A stretch of DNA of 8,545 bases, taken from contig JBFJVZ010000348.1 in assembly GCA_041623895.1 (NCBI GenBank), forward strand, positions 1-8,545, written 5' to 3'. The notes under the pieces are model-generated. The model did no database searches. It was given only the letters and a program-made list of their open reading frames with translations, and had not been told where the DNA came from. Of this stretch, positions 1-6,844 are shown piece after piece. A program made the position numbers and the translations under genes. The first letter of the stretch is position 1. Each line of letters begins with the position of its first letter. The DNA comes from JBFJVZ01 sp041623895. Lineage in GTDB: Bacteria > Planctomycetota > Planctomycetia > Pirellulales > Pirellulaceae.

Positions 1-493
1 GAGTAGTGCCCAGCGGTACCAACAGCGAACCTAGATCCATTCGCGAAAGCGGTTTGCCGAGACGAAACTTGGTGTTGCGAATTTCCTCGGTCAGCGTCTG
101 CAATGCAAAGCGATTATTCGGGGCTCCGGGAACCGGCTCCCCATAAACGCTGCCGCCGTGGCAAGAAAAGCAGTTCATCGTCCAACGCCCATCAGGATCG
201 ACGACGTATTGCAAAGGCTTCTCGGAATCATCGTCAGGCCTTCGAGTCAATCCGTATCTCTCGAAAGCCATCGCCCTCCGTTGCTGCAGCGATGATTTCT
301 CAGCCTCCGACCGCAGAGGTTCCGGCCAGCTTCGCCAGACTTCATCAAAGGTCGATTGCTGAAAATCATGGGGCAAAAAAGCGGTCTCGGTCAACAAACG
401 ATACCCACGCTCGGCTGCATCCTCAGCGGTTAGTGAGCCACAGAGACAGCACCACCAAATAAGCAGAGACAGTAGTCGGTTCAGCGAAGACAT
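1..493 (-). CDS. Secreted c-type cytochrome, 5' part only (runs off the window)
   Basis: This is the first 164 codons of a minus-strand gene; the frame is open to base 1, so the C-terminal part is missing. Translation from the ATG at 493-491 starts MSSLNRLLSLLIWWCCLCGS followed by LTAEDA, a signal peptide with a basic residue, a hydrophobic core and a likely cleavage near residues 23-24, so the protein should be exported. A single haem c attachment motif, CFSCH, lies at residues 108-112 (bases 158-172) in the context WTMNCFSCHGG. The preceding GLTRRPDD (81-88) and PLQYVVD (93-99) and the later MDLGSLLVPLGTT (152-164) resemble cytochrome domains I associate with planctomycetes; that is recall, not a search. 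A purine-rich GAGAGAGAA precedes the ATG. It lies downstream of the glycosyltransferase gene on the same strand, but the 94-bp gap suggests its own promoter. The electron partner and exact role cannot be given. The reading frame on the opposite strand here is a shadow. Confidence 0.8.
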   Translation of the reverse strand, partial: MSSLNRLLSLLIWWCCLCGSLTAEDAAERGYRLLTETAFLPHDFQQSTFDEVWRSWPEPLRSEAEKSSLQQRRAMAFERYGLTRRPDDDSEKPLQYVVDPDGRWTMNCFSCHGGSVYGEPVPGAPNNRFALQTLTEEIRNTKFRLGKPLSRMDLGSLLVPLGTT

Positions 494-529
494 TAGGTTC
501 TCTCTCAACAACAACTTGTATTTTAGACC

Positions 530-558
530 GTTGTCTAGGGCCAACGACAACTGTTGTC
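530..558. promoter_or_regulatory. Overlapping GTTGTC/GACAAC dyads upstream of the cytochrome gene
   Basis: Three 6-bp half-sites are visible: GTTGTC at 530-535, GACAAC at 546-551 and GTTGTC at 553-558. The last two form the near-perfect palindrome GACAACTGTTGTC (6+1+6). The first two form a second dyad around a 10-base spacer. The block sits 37-65 bases upstream of the cytochrome ATG and about 30 bases downstream of the glycosyltransferase stop. A weak minus-strand TAAAAT at about 521-526 could be a -10 element, which would put the dyads over the core promoter. This suggests an operator for a dimeric repressor, but a transcription terminator without a U-tract for the gene upstream is an alternative. 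No regulator is encoded nearby. Confidence 0.35.
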
Positions 559-587
559 CCGCAATACCCGCCTCTGGTCGCGAATAC

Positions 588-2186
588 TCACTGTTGACGT
601 GTTTCAGATTCGTCTCCTGATTCATCTGCGGTCAATCGAGAGAGCCGGGCGACGTGAATGCGGCCAAAGCGACGAATTTCCACCTCGGTACTCCGCGGCG
701 AGAGCGATTTGCACCAATCCTCCACTTGCGTATATCTGGAGCGACTAATGATCCACAAACTTTGACGGCCCTGTCTGTCACTTGGGAAATCGCGTGGACC
801 GCGGTCACCCTTTGCGCCCCAGCGGGCCGATGGCGATGCAACTTGCGCTTTGGGCAACTTGTACGGCCCTAACGTGGGAAACGTAAAATACTGCCACTGC
901 AGCTGGTCGGGCTCCAAATCGACGTTGTACGACTGAGCAAAGATGCGTACTTCGATCAGCCCGCTGTCAAGCCAAACGCTGTCATTGGGATGCTGCTGTT
1001 TATTGACCCAGGCGATTGCCTCGCGCCAGGCCTCGCCGCGGATGGCCAGTCTGGTCTTGCCATGGACCAATCGTTGTGCTGTTCCCTGATGCCAGGTCAG
1101 CGAGATCAAAACGATCGCCACCAACAGCGTGGCCGTCAGCCGACTTGCCGGCGTTGGTTTTGACGGCAAAGCGAAACACGTCCAGCAGCCGGCGAACCAC
1201 GTCAGCAACGGTAACACGGCGATGAAATAACGACGATGCCACAACGGCACGTAGTCGGCGTACGATGCGAAAAAGAAAATAACGGTGGTCAGAACGGCAA
1301 CTAACAAGGGCAACAACGGCCCCGCCATTTCACGCCAACTTCGCTTCCAGGCAGTCAACATTCCCAGCGCCAGCGGAACACCAACCATCGTCGCCCAAGG
1401 CCAGATCGTCCACAGTTGCCTGACCGTTGTCGCCTGACCAAATGCTTTCCAGTATTCGCGTCGTTGCCATGAGTCCGGGACGGTCGAGTTGGCCAATAAA
1501 AAAGCGGTGGCTACTAAGATCAACAAACAAATAAGGTCAAGAACATTGAACGCGGCACGCCGATCAGACCGGCGAATCCATTGGACCAACTGCAGGCCGA
1601 ACACCGCAGCCGCAAGCACACCAAACGTGACCATCGCAGTTGGGTGCAAAAGCGAAGCCAGGCAAGCGGATGCGACAAACAGCAGCCGCAAGCGACTCGG
1701 CTTCACCGCGTTTGGACCGTTCAGCAATTCCATGCCCGACCAGAGGGCAATCACAGCGATCAGCATCAACCACGAATAGGCACGAAGCTCCGTGCCGAAA
1801 AAGATCGCATTTGATTCAACGGCAAGCACCATTCCGGAGAGGATGCCGGCCGAAAGCCGCTGCGCGGTCTTCGATACGCCGATCACCAACAAGGCCGCAG
1901 CGAATGAGACGGCTAACACACTGCTCAGCCGCAAGGCGACTTCTGTTGGGCCAAGAATTTGTTTCCACAACCAAGTCAATTGAAAGTAAAGCGGTGTTTG
2001 GTTGCCAACTTCCGCTCGCGGGGCGACATCTCCGAAATCATCCCAGATTGACCAGGCCGTGTGCAGTTCATCCAGCCAAAAGCTTTCGTAGCATGAGGGC
2101 AATCGCAGCAATACCGCTACGACGAAAACAACGATCGCCGCTGTCGCCACCGCGCGCCGTTCTGGTTCCGCGCTCGCGCTTTCCAT
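588..2186 (-). CDS. GT-C family membrane glycosyltransferase (ArnT/PMT_2-like, GT39-type)
   Basis: This 532-residue multi-pass membrane protein probably transfers a sugar from a polyprenyl-phosphate donor on the outer face of the cytoplasmic membrane. Membrane segments begin at about residues 12-29. The first large external loop carries the acidic pair expected of GT-C enzymes in FWLDELHTAW (D39, E40), and a second acidic motif, TELRAYSW, has E133. About ten hydrophobic segments follow, to about residue 365, with WHRRYFIAVLP at 316-326 near the membrane. The last 150 or so residues form a soluble tail. I chose the ATG at 2186 over an upstream in-frame ATG at 2237 because it overlaps the aldolase stop as TGATG and has GGAAAG about 6-12 bases upstream; the longer start would lie inside the aldolase coding region. 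The overlap suggests translational coupling, but no functional link to threonine metabolism is evident. The acceptor and sugar are unknown. Confidence 0.8.
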   Translation of the reverse strand: MESASAEPERRAVATAAIVVFVVAVLLRLPSCYESFWLDELHTAWSIWDDFGDVAPRAEVGNQTPLYFQLTWLWKQILGPTEVALRLSSVLAVSFAAALLVIGVSKTAQRLSAGILSGMVLAVESNAIFFGTELRAYSWLMLIAVIALWSGMELLNGPNAVKPSRLRLLFVASACLASLLHPTAMVTFGVLAAAVFGLQLVQWIRRSDRRAAFNVLDLICLLILVATAFLLANSTVPDSWQRREYWKAFGQATTVRQLWTIWPWATMVGVPLALGMLTAWKRSWREMAGPLLPLLVAVLTTVIFFFASYADYVPLWHRRYFIAVLPLLTWFAGCWTCFALPSKPTPASRLTATLLVAIVLISLTWHQGTAQRLVHGKTRLAIRGEAWREAIAWVNKQQHPNDSVWLDSGLIEVRIFAQSYNVDLEPDQLQWQYFTFPTLGPYKLPKAQVASPSARWGAKGDRGPRDFPSDRQGRQSLWIISRSRYTQVEDWCKSLSPRSTEVEIRRFGRIHVARLSRLTADESGDESETRQQ

Positions 2187-3241
2187 CAAACGCTTTCCGC
2201 GATCGACAAATTGGCGACCTGGCTGATGATCTCGCAAGCCCGCTGTACTTGTTCGCCACTGACATCCAGATGCGTCACCAGCCGGATTGCTTGCAGATCG
2301 ACGTCAAAGCAGCGAACACCCCGCGACTCCAGAGCTTGCCGGAACTGCGACGCAGTTGAATGTTGCGGATCGATCTCAAAGATAACCATGTTTGTATCGA
2401 TCCGCTCGCCGCGGATACTCAGCGATTCGCATCGATCGATGGCATCCCCCAGTTGCCTGGCATGATCATGATCCTGGTGCAAGCGCTGGCGATGATGATC
2501 CAGCGCGTGGATGGCGGCGGCGGCAATGATGCCTGCTTGCCGCATGCCACCACCGAAGAGTTTGCGGATTCGGCGTGCTTCGTAAACAAAGTCGGCGCTG
2601 CCCGCGAGTGCTGATCCGACGGGCGCACCGAGACCCTTGCTGAAACAAACGCTGACCGAATCAAACGGCTGGGCGAGTTGACGTTCGCTGATCCCGCTGG
2701 CGACCGCCGCGTTCCACAGTCGGGCCCCGTCCAAGTGACGATTCAATCCGCTTTGTTTGGCCCAGTCACAAACACGCAACACTTCGTCTTGCGGCTGAAT
2801 GCGTCCGCCCCAGCGATTGTGCGTGTTTTCAAGACAGATCAGTGTTGTCCGCGGGCGGTGGTCATTCTCGGGAGGAATCAGGTCCACCAGTTGTTCGGCT
2901 TTGATCACACCGCCCTGCCCCGCGACCTGATTGGCGACCAAGCCAGACAATTGGGCGAACGCACCTTGTTCGTAATGGTAGATGTGACAATCGGCCTCAC
3001 AGATGAATTCGCTACCGCGATCACAATGAAGCCGCACGGCGATTTGATTTGCCATCGAACCACTGGGAACAAACACCGCCGCCTCTTTGCCGAGGATTTC
3101 TGCGGTCATTTGTTCCAATCGTTCGACGGTCGGATCGACGTCAATCACGGCGTCCCCAACCTCGGCGGACGCAATCGCTTGCCGCATCGCAGCCGTCGGC
3201 TTGGTCACGGTGTCGCTTCGCAGGTCGATTTGTTCGCTCAT
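2186..3241 (-). CDS. ltaE: Low-specificity L-threonine aldolase (PLP-dependent)
   Basis: This 351-residue protein has the usual length for the family, which cleaves L-threonine or L-allo-threonine to glycine and acetaldehyde in the cytoplasm. The N-terminus IDLRSDTVTKPT is the classic threonine aldolase opening. DPTVERLEQ follows at 36-44, and the PLP-stacking histidine is probably H86 in EADCHIYHYEQGA. HLDGARLWNA (169-178) supplies D171 and R174 for cofactor and substrate contacts. The Schiff-base lysine is K202 in SVCFSKGLGAPVGS, and GGGMRQAG (230-237) and RLVTHLDV (320-327) are further family motifs. The segment GDAVIDVDPTV (29-39) departs from the common GDDVYGxDPTV form, with no aromatic residue at that spot. 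The start ATG at 3241 has only a weak GATGGCGA upstream. The gene diverges from hisD and leads a likely minus-strand transcript with the glycosyltransferase. Stereospecificity cannot be read from the sequence, so the symbol names the family. Confidence 0.9.
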   Translation of the reverse strand: MSEQIDLRSDTVTKPTAAMRQAIASAEVGDAVIDVDPTVERLEQMTAEILGKEAAVFVPSGSMANQIAVRLHCDRGSEFICEADCHIYHYEQGAFAQLSGLVANQVAGQGGVIKAEQLVDLIPPENDHRPRTTLICLENTHNRWGGRIQPQDEVLRVCDWAKQSGLNRHLDGARLWNAAVASGISERQLAQPFDSVSVCFSKGLGAPVGSALAGSADFVYEARRIRKLFGGGMRQAGIIAAAAIHALDHHRQRLHQDHDHARQLGDAIDRCESLSIRGERIDTNMVIFEIDPQHSTASQFRQALESRGVRCFDVDLQAIRLVTHLDVSGEQVQRACEIISQVANLSIAESV

Positions 3242-3315
3242 TCGCCATCAAGGGGTTGCTAACACGGGTAAACAACTTCCATTGTACTGGCTTATCATGG
3301 GCACAGAATCGGACA

Positions 3316-3366
3316 ACGGACTTCCATCCATTACCCACAAACACAGGTCGGACTTCAGTCCGTTAC
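3316..3366. repeat. Two near-tandem copies of a CGGACTTC…TCCGTTAC palindromic repeat in the hisD leader
   Basis: Copy 1, at 3316-3334, reads ACGGACTTCCATCCATTAC. Copy 2, at 3348-3366, reads TCGGACTTCAGTCCGTTAC. They agree at 15 of 19 positions or better and start 32 bases apart. Copy 2 contains a perfect 6-bp inverted repeat (CGGACT, TC, AGTCCG at 3349-3362); copy 1 has lost most of its symmetry. A third copy in the opposite orientation precedes hisC (4830-4851). Such short palindromes are, as I recall, dispersed in planctomycete genomes, so this may be a mobile or amplified repeat rather than a his-specific site. Confidence 0.7.
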
Positions 3367-3377
3367 TCGAAAAGTAC

Positions 3378-3400
3378 AGCAACGGGCGAAAGGCCGTGCT
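3378..3400 (+). promoter_or_regulatory. Leader stem-loop with GAAA tetraloop just upstream of hisD
   Basis: AGCAACGGGC (3378-3387) can pair with GGCCGTGCT (3392-3400) around a GAAA tetraloop, with one bulged A and one G-G mismatch. The stem ends 7 bases before the hisD ATG and contains the only purine-rich stretch (GAAAGG, 3388-3393) that might serve as a ribosome binding site. If it forms in mRNA it would mask that stretch. There is no run of U after it, so it is not an intrinsic terminator. Its regulatory role is an inference from position alone. Confidence 0.35.
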
Positions 3401-3407
3401 ACCAATC

Positions 3408-4760
3408 ATGACGACAACGAAAATCAGACGTGTCGATGCCCGCCAAGGCTCGCTCGATGTGCTTCAGCAATTGCGAGACAAACTCAGCCCCCAAGGCGAC
3501 GTGGTCAGTCCTCGGGGCCGCGCGCTGACCGAAGAAGTTTTTGGCGAGCCGCTGACGCCCGTCCAAGTTGTGGGGCGAATCTGCGACGATGTCCGCAGTC
3601 AAGGCACCCCTGCCCTGCTCCGCTACACAAAGGCACTCGATAAAGCAGACTTGTCAGCAGACCAGTTACGCGTACCGGCCGAGGATCTGGCCAGCGCCCA
3701 CGCCCAAGCGGATCCTGCGTTCTTGGATTCGGTTCGCCAAATCCGCAAAAACGTTGCCGAGTTTCAGCAGGCGATCTTGCATACGGACGTGACGATCAGC
3801 CCCAAACCGGGTGTTACTTTGAGACAACGATACGTACCGCTACGACGAGTGGGCGTCTGCGTGCCCGGCGGCGCCGCGGCTTACCCTTCAACCGTGTTGA
3901 TGACCGTTGTTCCCGCGCAAGTTGCTGGGGTCAGCGAAATTGCCGTGGTTGCGCCGCCGACTCAGTTCGGTGCCTACAACAACGACATGCTGGCAACGTG
4001 TCACGAACTGGGCGTGACGGAAGTTTATCGCATCGGCGGCGCACAAGCGGTCGCTGCTCTCGCCTATGGTTGTGACCAGGTTCCGAAGGTCGACAAGATT
4101 GTCGGGCCGGGAAACTTGTTTGTTGCGTTGGCGAAAAAGTATGCGTACGGCACCGTCGATATCGATTCCTTCGCCGGGCCCAGCGAAGTGATCGTGATTG
4201 CCGATTCCACGGCACGAGCCGATTACGTGGCGGCCGACTTATTGGCACAAGCCGAGCATTCCCCAGGGAGCGCGATCCTGATCACCTGGGACGAACCCCT
4301 GATCGACGCGGTCGATGATGAACTTTCGCGGCAAGTGGCCTTATTGCAGCGAAATGAATTAACGGTCGATAGTTTGGAAGCTTTTGGTGCACTGATTTTG
4401 GTCCGCGACAGCCAACACGCCTGTGAGTTGACCGACGAGTTCGCGCCGGAGCATTTGCACATCGAAACCGCGAATTCTGGAGAGTTGATTGAGAAGATCC
4501 AAAACAGCGGCGCCGCATTTCTCGGGCATCACACGCCGGTTGCCTTGGGTGACTACGCAGCCGGTCCCAGCCACGTCTTGCCAACCGGTGGAACCTGTAC
4601 TTGGGCAGCGGGTTTGTCCAGCAATAGTTTCCTGCGGAGCGGAAGTGTGACCGAATTCGACGAAGCCGCCCTGAACCAGATCGCCCCCGATGTGGTCAGA
4701 ATAGCGGAAAAAGAAGGTCTCACCGCGCACGCGCGAAGCGTCACGATTCGCACGTCGTAG
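3408..4760 (+). CDS. hisD: Histidinol dehydrogenase
   Basis: HisD catalyses the last two steps of histidine synthesis, the zinc-dependent, NAD-linked four-electron oxidation of L-histidinol to L-histidine, as a cytoplasmic homodimer. The 450-residue length from this start fits the family. The signature stretch runs from IGGAQAVAALAYG (209-221) through VGPGNLFVALAKKYAYG (232-248) to IDSFAGPSEV (252-261). All zinc ligands expected by comparison with the E. coli enzyme can be placed: Q281 and H284 in LAQAEHSP, D382 in ALGDYAAGPSHV, and H441 in GLTAHARSV. The catalytic Glu-His pair is E348-H349 in EFAPEHLHIE. I chose the ATG at 3408 because homologous sequence begins right after it (TKIRRVDARQG) and the longer frame to 3087 crosses repeats and the aldolase gene. 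No strong Shine-Dalgarno is at normal spacing. hisC follows after 94 bases. Confidence 0.95.
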   Translation: MTTTKIRRVDARQGSLDVLQQLRDKLSPQGDVVSPRGRALTEEVFGEPLTPVQVVGRICDDVRSQGTPALLRYTKALDKADLSADQLRVPAEDLASAHAQADPAFLDSVRQIRKNVAEFQQAILHTDVTISPKPGVTLRQRYVPLRRVGVCVPGGAAAYPSTVLMTVVPAQVAGVSEIAVVAPPTQFGAYNNDMLATCHELGVTEVYRIGGAQAVAALAYGCDQVPKVDKIVGPGNLFVALAKKYAYGTVDIDSFAGPSEVIVIADSTARADYVAADLLAQAEHSPGSAILITWDEPLIDAVDDELSRQVALLQRNELTVDSLEAFGALILVRDSQHACELTDEFAPEHLHIETANSGELIEKIQNSGAAFLGHHTPVALGDYAAGPSHVLPTGGTCTWAAGLSSNSFLRSGSVTEFDEAALNQIAPDVVRIAEKEGLTAHARSVTIRTS

Positions 4761-4854
4761 GTAACAAGTAAAATGCTCCAGATGACAGCGATTGATCAAT
4801 CTCGCCTCAGAATACTATCCGCAGTTAAGGTAACGGACTGAAATCCGTTCTACG
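4761..4854 (+). other. hisD-hisC spacer
   Basis: This 94-base spacer has no gene. Its distal end is occupied by the palindromic repeat at 4830-4851, which reaches to within 3 bases of the hisC ATG. I see no T-rich terminator after hisD, so read-through transcription of hisD-hisC-hisB is likely. Confidence 0.5.
4830..4851. repeat. Inverted copy of the hisD-leader repeat, abutting the hisC start
   Basis: This 22-base element matches the reverse complement of 3345-3366 at 19 of 22 positions, sharing GTAACGGACTGAA and then TCCG. It contains the inverted repeat AACGGA (4832-4837) and TCCGTT (4844-4849) around a 6-base loop, CTGAAA. The element ends 3 bases before the hisC ATG, so the position where a ribosome binding site would lie is inside the hairpin. 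No alternative Shine-Dalgarno is seen. It could affect hisC translation or simply be a dispersed repeat inserted here. Confidence 0.7.
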
Positions 4855-5904
4855 ATGTCGCTCTTTCGCCCAGCACTCTCGAAGATGCTCGCCTATGCTC
4901 CGGGCGAACAACCGCCGCCTGGCAAGTTCATCAAGCTGAACACCAACGAGAGTCCCTACCCGCCGGCGCCGGCTGTCATCGAGGCGATTAAGCAAGCCGC
5001 CGTCGGTCCCATCAATCGTTATCCCGATCCGCTGGCGACTTCGTTTCGCCGCGCAGCTGCCGACGCACTTGGCTTGCCGGGACCGGAATGGGTGTTGGCC
5101 GGCAACGGCAGCGACGACATCTTGACGATTCTTGTCCGCGGTTTTGTTGATGCAGGACAACAACTGCGACTGCCTTATCCGAGTTACATTTTGTATCGCA
5201 CGTTGGCTGATATTCAGGGCGCTGCGTGGGAACAAGTGCCGTTCCAGGATGGCTGGAAACTGCCCGCTGCATTCGCTGTGAATGATGATCAGACTCGATT
5301 GGTTTTCTTGCCGAATCCCAATAGTCCCAGCGGCACCTGCGTTTCCCCGGACGCGATCTCGGACCTCGCCCAGTCACTCACATGCCCGCTGGTCGTTGAT
5401 GAAGCCTACGCTGATTTTGCGGAACAGAACTGTCTGGAATTAGTCCAGCAAAACGAACGGATCTTGGTCACTCGGACATTGAGCAAGTCTTACGCGTTGG
5501 CCGGGATTCGCTTTGGTTTTCTGGTTGCTCAACCGCACCTGATCACCGAACTCGCCAAGATCAAAGACAGCTATAACTGCGATGCCGTTTCGATTGCCGC
5601 AGCCACCGCCGCCATCGGCTGCCAGGACTGGCTGGCCGCACAGTGCCACAAGATGAATGCCACTCGCGAGCGTCTTGCCGGTCGTCTCGGTCAGCTAGGT
5701 TTTGAGGTCACACCATCACAGGCCAATTTTGTCTGGTGCCGGCATCCCAGTGGGAATCATCAGGCAATGTACGAATTCCTGAAGCAGAACCAAATCTTGA
5801 TTCGATACATGCAATTTCCCGACTGGGGTGACGGACTGAGGATTTCTGTTGGCACGGACGAACAAATCGACGCCTGTTTGCTGATGCTGGAAAGGTACCT
5901 TTGA
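4855..5904 (+). CDS. hisC: Histidinol-phosphate aminotransferase
   Basis: HisC is a class I/II PLP aminotransferase that converts imidazole-acetol phosphate to L-histidinol phosphate with glutamate as amino donor, in the cytoplasm. The 349-residue protein has the normal length. Motifs in order are KLNTNESPYPP (27-37), NRYPDP (54-59), the PLP-phosphate loop GNGSDDIL (83-90), LPNPNSPSGT (152-161), and VVDEAYADF (180-188) with D182 and Y185. TRTLSKSYALAGIRFGF (206-222) holds the Schiff-base lysine K211 and R219, and the C-terminal RISVGT is at 329-334. The ATG at 4855 immediately precedes conserved sequence, and nothing in-frame upstream is better. The gene ends with TGA at 5902-5904, overlapping a possible TTG start of hisB. 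Aminotransferases of this type can also act on aromatic amino-acid precursors, but the hisD and hisB neighbours make the histidine role secure. Confidence 0.95.
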   Translation: MSLFRPALSKMLAYAPGEQPPPGKFIKLNTNESPYPPAPAVIEAIKQAAVGPINRYPDPLATSFRRAAADALGLPGPEWVLAGNGSDDILTILVRGFVDAGQQLRLPYPSYILYRTLADIQGAAWEQVPFQDGWKLPAAFAVNDDQTRLVFLPNPNSPSGTCVSPDAISDLAQSLTCPLVVDEAYADFAEQNCLELVQQNERILVTRTLSKSYALAGIRFGFLVAQPHLITELAKIKDSYNCDAVSIAAATAAIGCQDWLAAQCHKMNATRERLAGRLGQLGFEVTPSQANFVWCRHPSGNHQAMYEFLKQNQILIRYMQFPDWGDGLRISVGTDEQIDACLLMLERYL

Positions 5905-5912
5905 GAACAATG
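5889..5912 (+). promoter_or_regulatory. hisB ribosome binding region with two competing starts
   Basis: GGAAAGG at 5889-5895 lies 5 bases before a TTG codon at 5901, which overlaps the hisC stop, and 14 bases before the in-frame ATG at 5910. Spacing favours TTG; codon preference and the usual N-terminus of the family favour ATG. A weaker GAG (5903-5905) is at a usable distance from the ATG. The two proteins would differ by only three residues (Met-Arg-Thr). Confidence 0.5.
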
Positions 5913-6497
5913 AAACGCACGGCAACGATTCAACGCAAAACCGGCGAAACCGAAATCACTTTGTCTTTGAACCTGGACGGTGACGGCAGCGGTAAACGCG
6001 AATCCGGTATCGGTTTTCTCGATCACATGCTTGACCTGCTGGCAAAGCACGCCATGGTCGATTTGGACGTGAAGGCCATCGGTGATTTGCATGTCGACGA
6101 TCATCATACAGCCGAAGATATCGGCATCTCGCTTGGCCAAGCTGTTGATCAAGCACTGGGTAATCGCGCCGGCATACGCCGCTACGGTCACTTCACACTG
6201 CCGATGGACGAATGTTTGGTCACATCGGCAATTGATCTGGGTGGGCGGTACGCTTTCGAGTATCACGCACCGATCGCAGCTGCCAAGATAGGCACCTTCG
6301 ACAGCGAATTGGTGGAACATTTTTGGCAGTCGTTTGCCGCCAACGCCAACTGCAATTTACATGTCTTGTTGCATCACGGGCGAAATGCGCACCACATCTC
6401 TGAAGGCGTCTTCAAAGCTACCGCGCGAGCCATCCGGATGGCGGCCGAAAGCGATCCGCGCAGCGACTCCGTACCCAGCACGAAAGGCGTTTTGTAA
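5910..6497 (+). CDS. hisB: Imidazoleglycerol-phosphate dehydratase (monofunctional)
   Basis: HisB dehydrates imidazole-glycerol phosphate to imidazole-acetol phosphate, the substrate of HisC encoded just upstream. The 195-residue length from the ATG is that of the stand-alone enzyme; there is no N-terminal HAD phosphatase domain as in the enterobacterial bifunctional HisB. The family's manganese-binding histidine clusters are visible: GIGFLDHML with H39 (33-41), DDHHTAED with H65, H66 and E69 (63-70), and HHGRNAHHISE with H161, H162 and E165 (155-165). LPMDE (97-101) is also present. The protein is a soluble cytoplasmic enzyme expected to form a 24-mer. It is coupled to hisC by a spacing of 5 bases from the stop, or by overlap if the TTG at 5901 is used. 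It is the last gene of the his block; repeats and a convergent gene follow. Confidence 0.95.
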   Translation: MKRTATIQRKTGETEITLSLNLDGDGSGKRESGIGFLDHMLDLLAKHAMVDLDVKAIGDLHVDDHHTAEDIGISLGQAVDQALGNRAGIRRYGHFTLPMDECLVTSAIDLGGRYAFEYHAPIAAAKIGTFDSELVEHFWQSFAANANCNLHVLLHHGRNAHHISEGVFKATARAIRMAAESDPRSDSVPSTKGVL

Positions 6498-6504
6498 ACG
6501 GCAG

Positions 6505-6571
6505 GGCTGAGCCGATACCCGTGATGACGGAACTTTCGGCTCGGCAGGAGCCTCGCCCGCCTGGCCCTCCC
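6505..6571. repeat. Degenerate copy of the GGGAGGGCGAGGCTCC inverted repeat
   Basis: A truncated left arm, GGCTGAGCCG (6505-6514), is followed after about 22 bases by a fuller right arm starting CGGCTCGGCAGGAGCCTCGC (6537-6556) and ending in CCCTCCC at 6565-6571, interrupted by an extra GCCTGG-like insertion. It is the same family as the better-preserved pairs downstream. It begins 8 bases after the hisB stop, so it lies in the hisB 3' untranslated region. Confidence 0.55.
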
Positions 6572-6689
6572 TACACCGCACTTTCAGGCCATCGATTTGC
6601 CGGGAGAGCGAAGCTGGGCAGCTGAAAAGTGGCCGGCATATAAGTTTTTTGGTTACGCGTGGGGGACAAGAAGACAAGTTTCCCAACCG

Positions 6690-6765
6690 CTGGGAGGGCG
6701 ACGCTCCCGCGGAGCCGCAAAGCTACTTCCGACGCTTCGGCTCGGCGGGAGCCTCGCCCTCCCAG
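6690..6765. repeat. Long inverted repeat (28-bp arms, 20-base loop), best-preserved copy in the gap
   Basis: The left arm at 6690-6717 starts CTGGGAGGGCGACGCTCCCG and ends GGAGCCG. The right arm at 6738-6765 is its reverse complement at 26 of 28 positions. The loop is 6718-6737. Pairing can continue outward: AGTTTCC at 6677-6683 matches GGAAACT at 6765-6771 after a short bulge, and further imperfect pairs follow (GACAA at 6665-6669 with TTGTC at 6776-6780). Placed between convergent hisB and the membrane-protein gene, it could form a very stable RNA hairpin on either transcript. There is no T-tract for a classical intrinsic terminator. Confidence 0.75.
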
Positions 6766-6844
6766 GAAACTCATGTTGTCTTGGACGCAACAAACGGATG
6801 TTCGCCATTGGCCACAAATGCTGCAGATTCCGATGTTTCAGCAT

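Larger units (their letters stand above)
3242..3407. promoter_or_regulatory. Divergent intergenic region between threonine aldolase and hisD
   Basis: These 166 bases separate two divergently transcribed genes, so they should hold both promoters. I cannot identify a convincing -35/-10 pair on either strand. The hisD-proximal half contains two near-tandem repeat copies (3316-3366) and a stem-loop (3378-3400) whose 3' end is 7 bases before the hisD ATG. An open frame in phase with hisD extends further upstream, but it runs through the repeats and the aldolase gene and is not taken as coding. Confidence 0.5.

Noticed and set aside
103..462. 119-codon plus-strand frame
   Set aside because: It is antisense to the cytochrome gene, which has a signal peptide and haem motif; the plus-strand product is low-complexity basic sequence.
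2187..2237. Longer glycosyltransferase start (17 extra residues)
   Set aside because: It would lie in the aldolase coding region without a better ribosome binding site; the TGATG junction start has GGAAAG at good spacing and begins just before the first membrane helix.
1640..2359. 239-codon plus-strand frame
   Set aside because: It is antisense across two recognised genes, rich in Arg/Ser/Pro, with no domain.
2678..3262. 194-codon plus-strand frame
   Set aside because: It is antisense to the threonine aldolase motifs; a mirror frame of a GC-rich gene.
3297..3366. Histidine attenuator leader peptide (a Thr-His-Lys-His codon run at about 3331-3345)
   Set aside because: Only two His codons are present, the frame has no stop before hisD, and no terminator with a T-tract follows.
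3087..3407. N-terminal extension of hisD to an ATG at 3087 or 3297
   Set aside because: The extension crosses the aldolase gene and palindromic repeats, has no HisD homology, and would add 37-107 residues to a protein that is already full length from 3408.
5760..6320. 186-codon minus-strand frame
   Set aside because: It is antisense to the hisC end and hisB, both with complete active-site motifs.
6690..6765. Classical intrinsic terminator
   Set aside because: The hairpin is strong but no T-run follows on either strand, so it was recorded as a repeat with a possible terminator role only.
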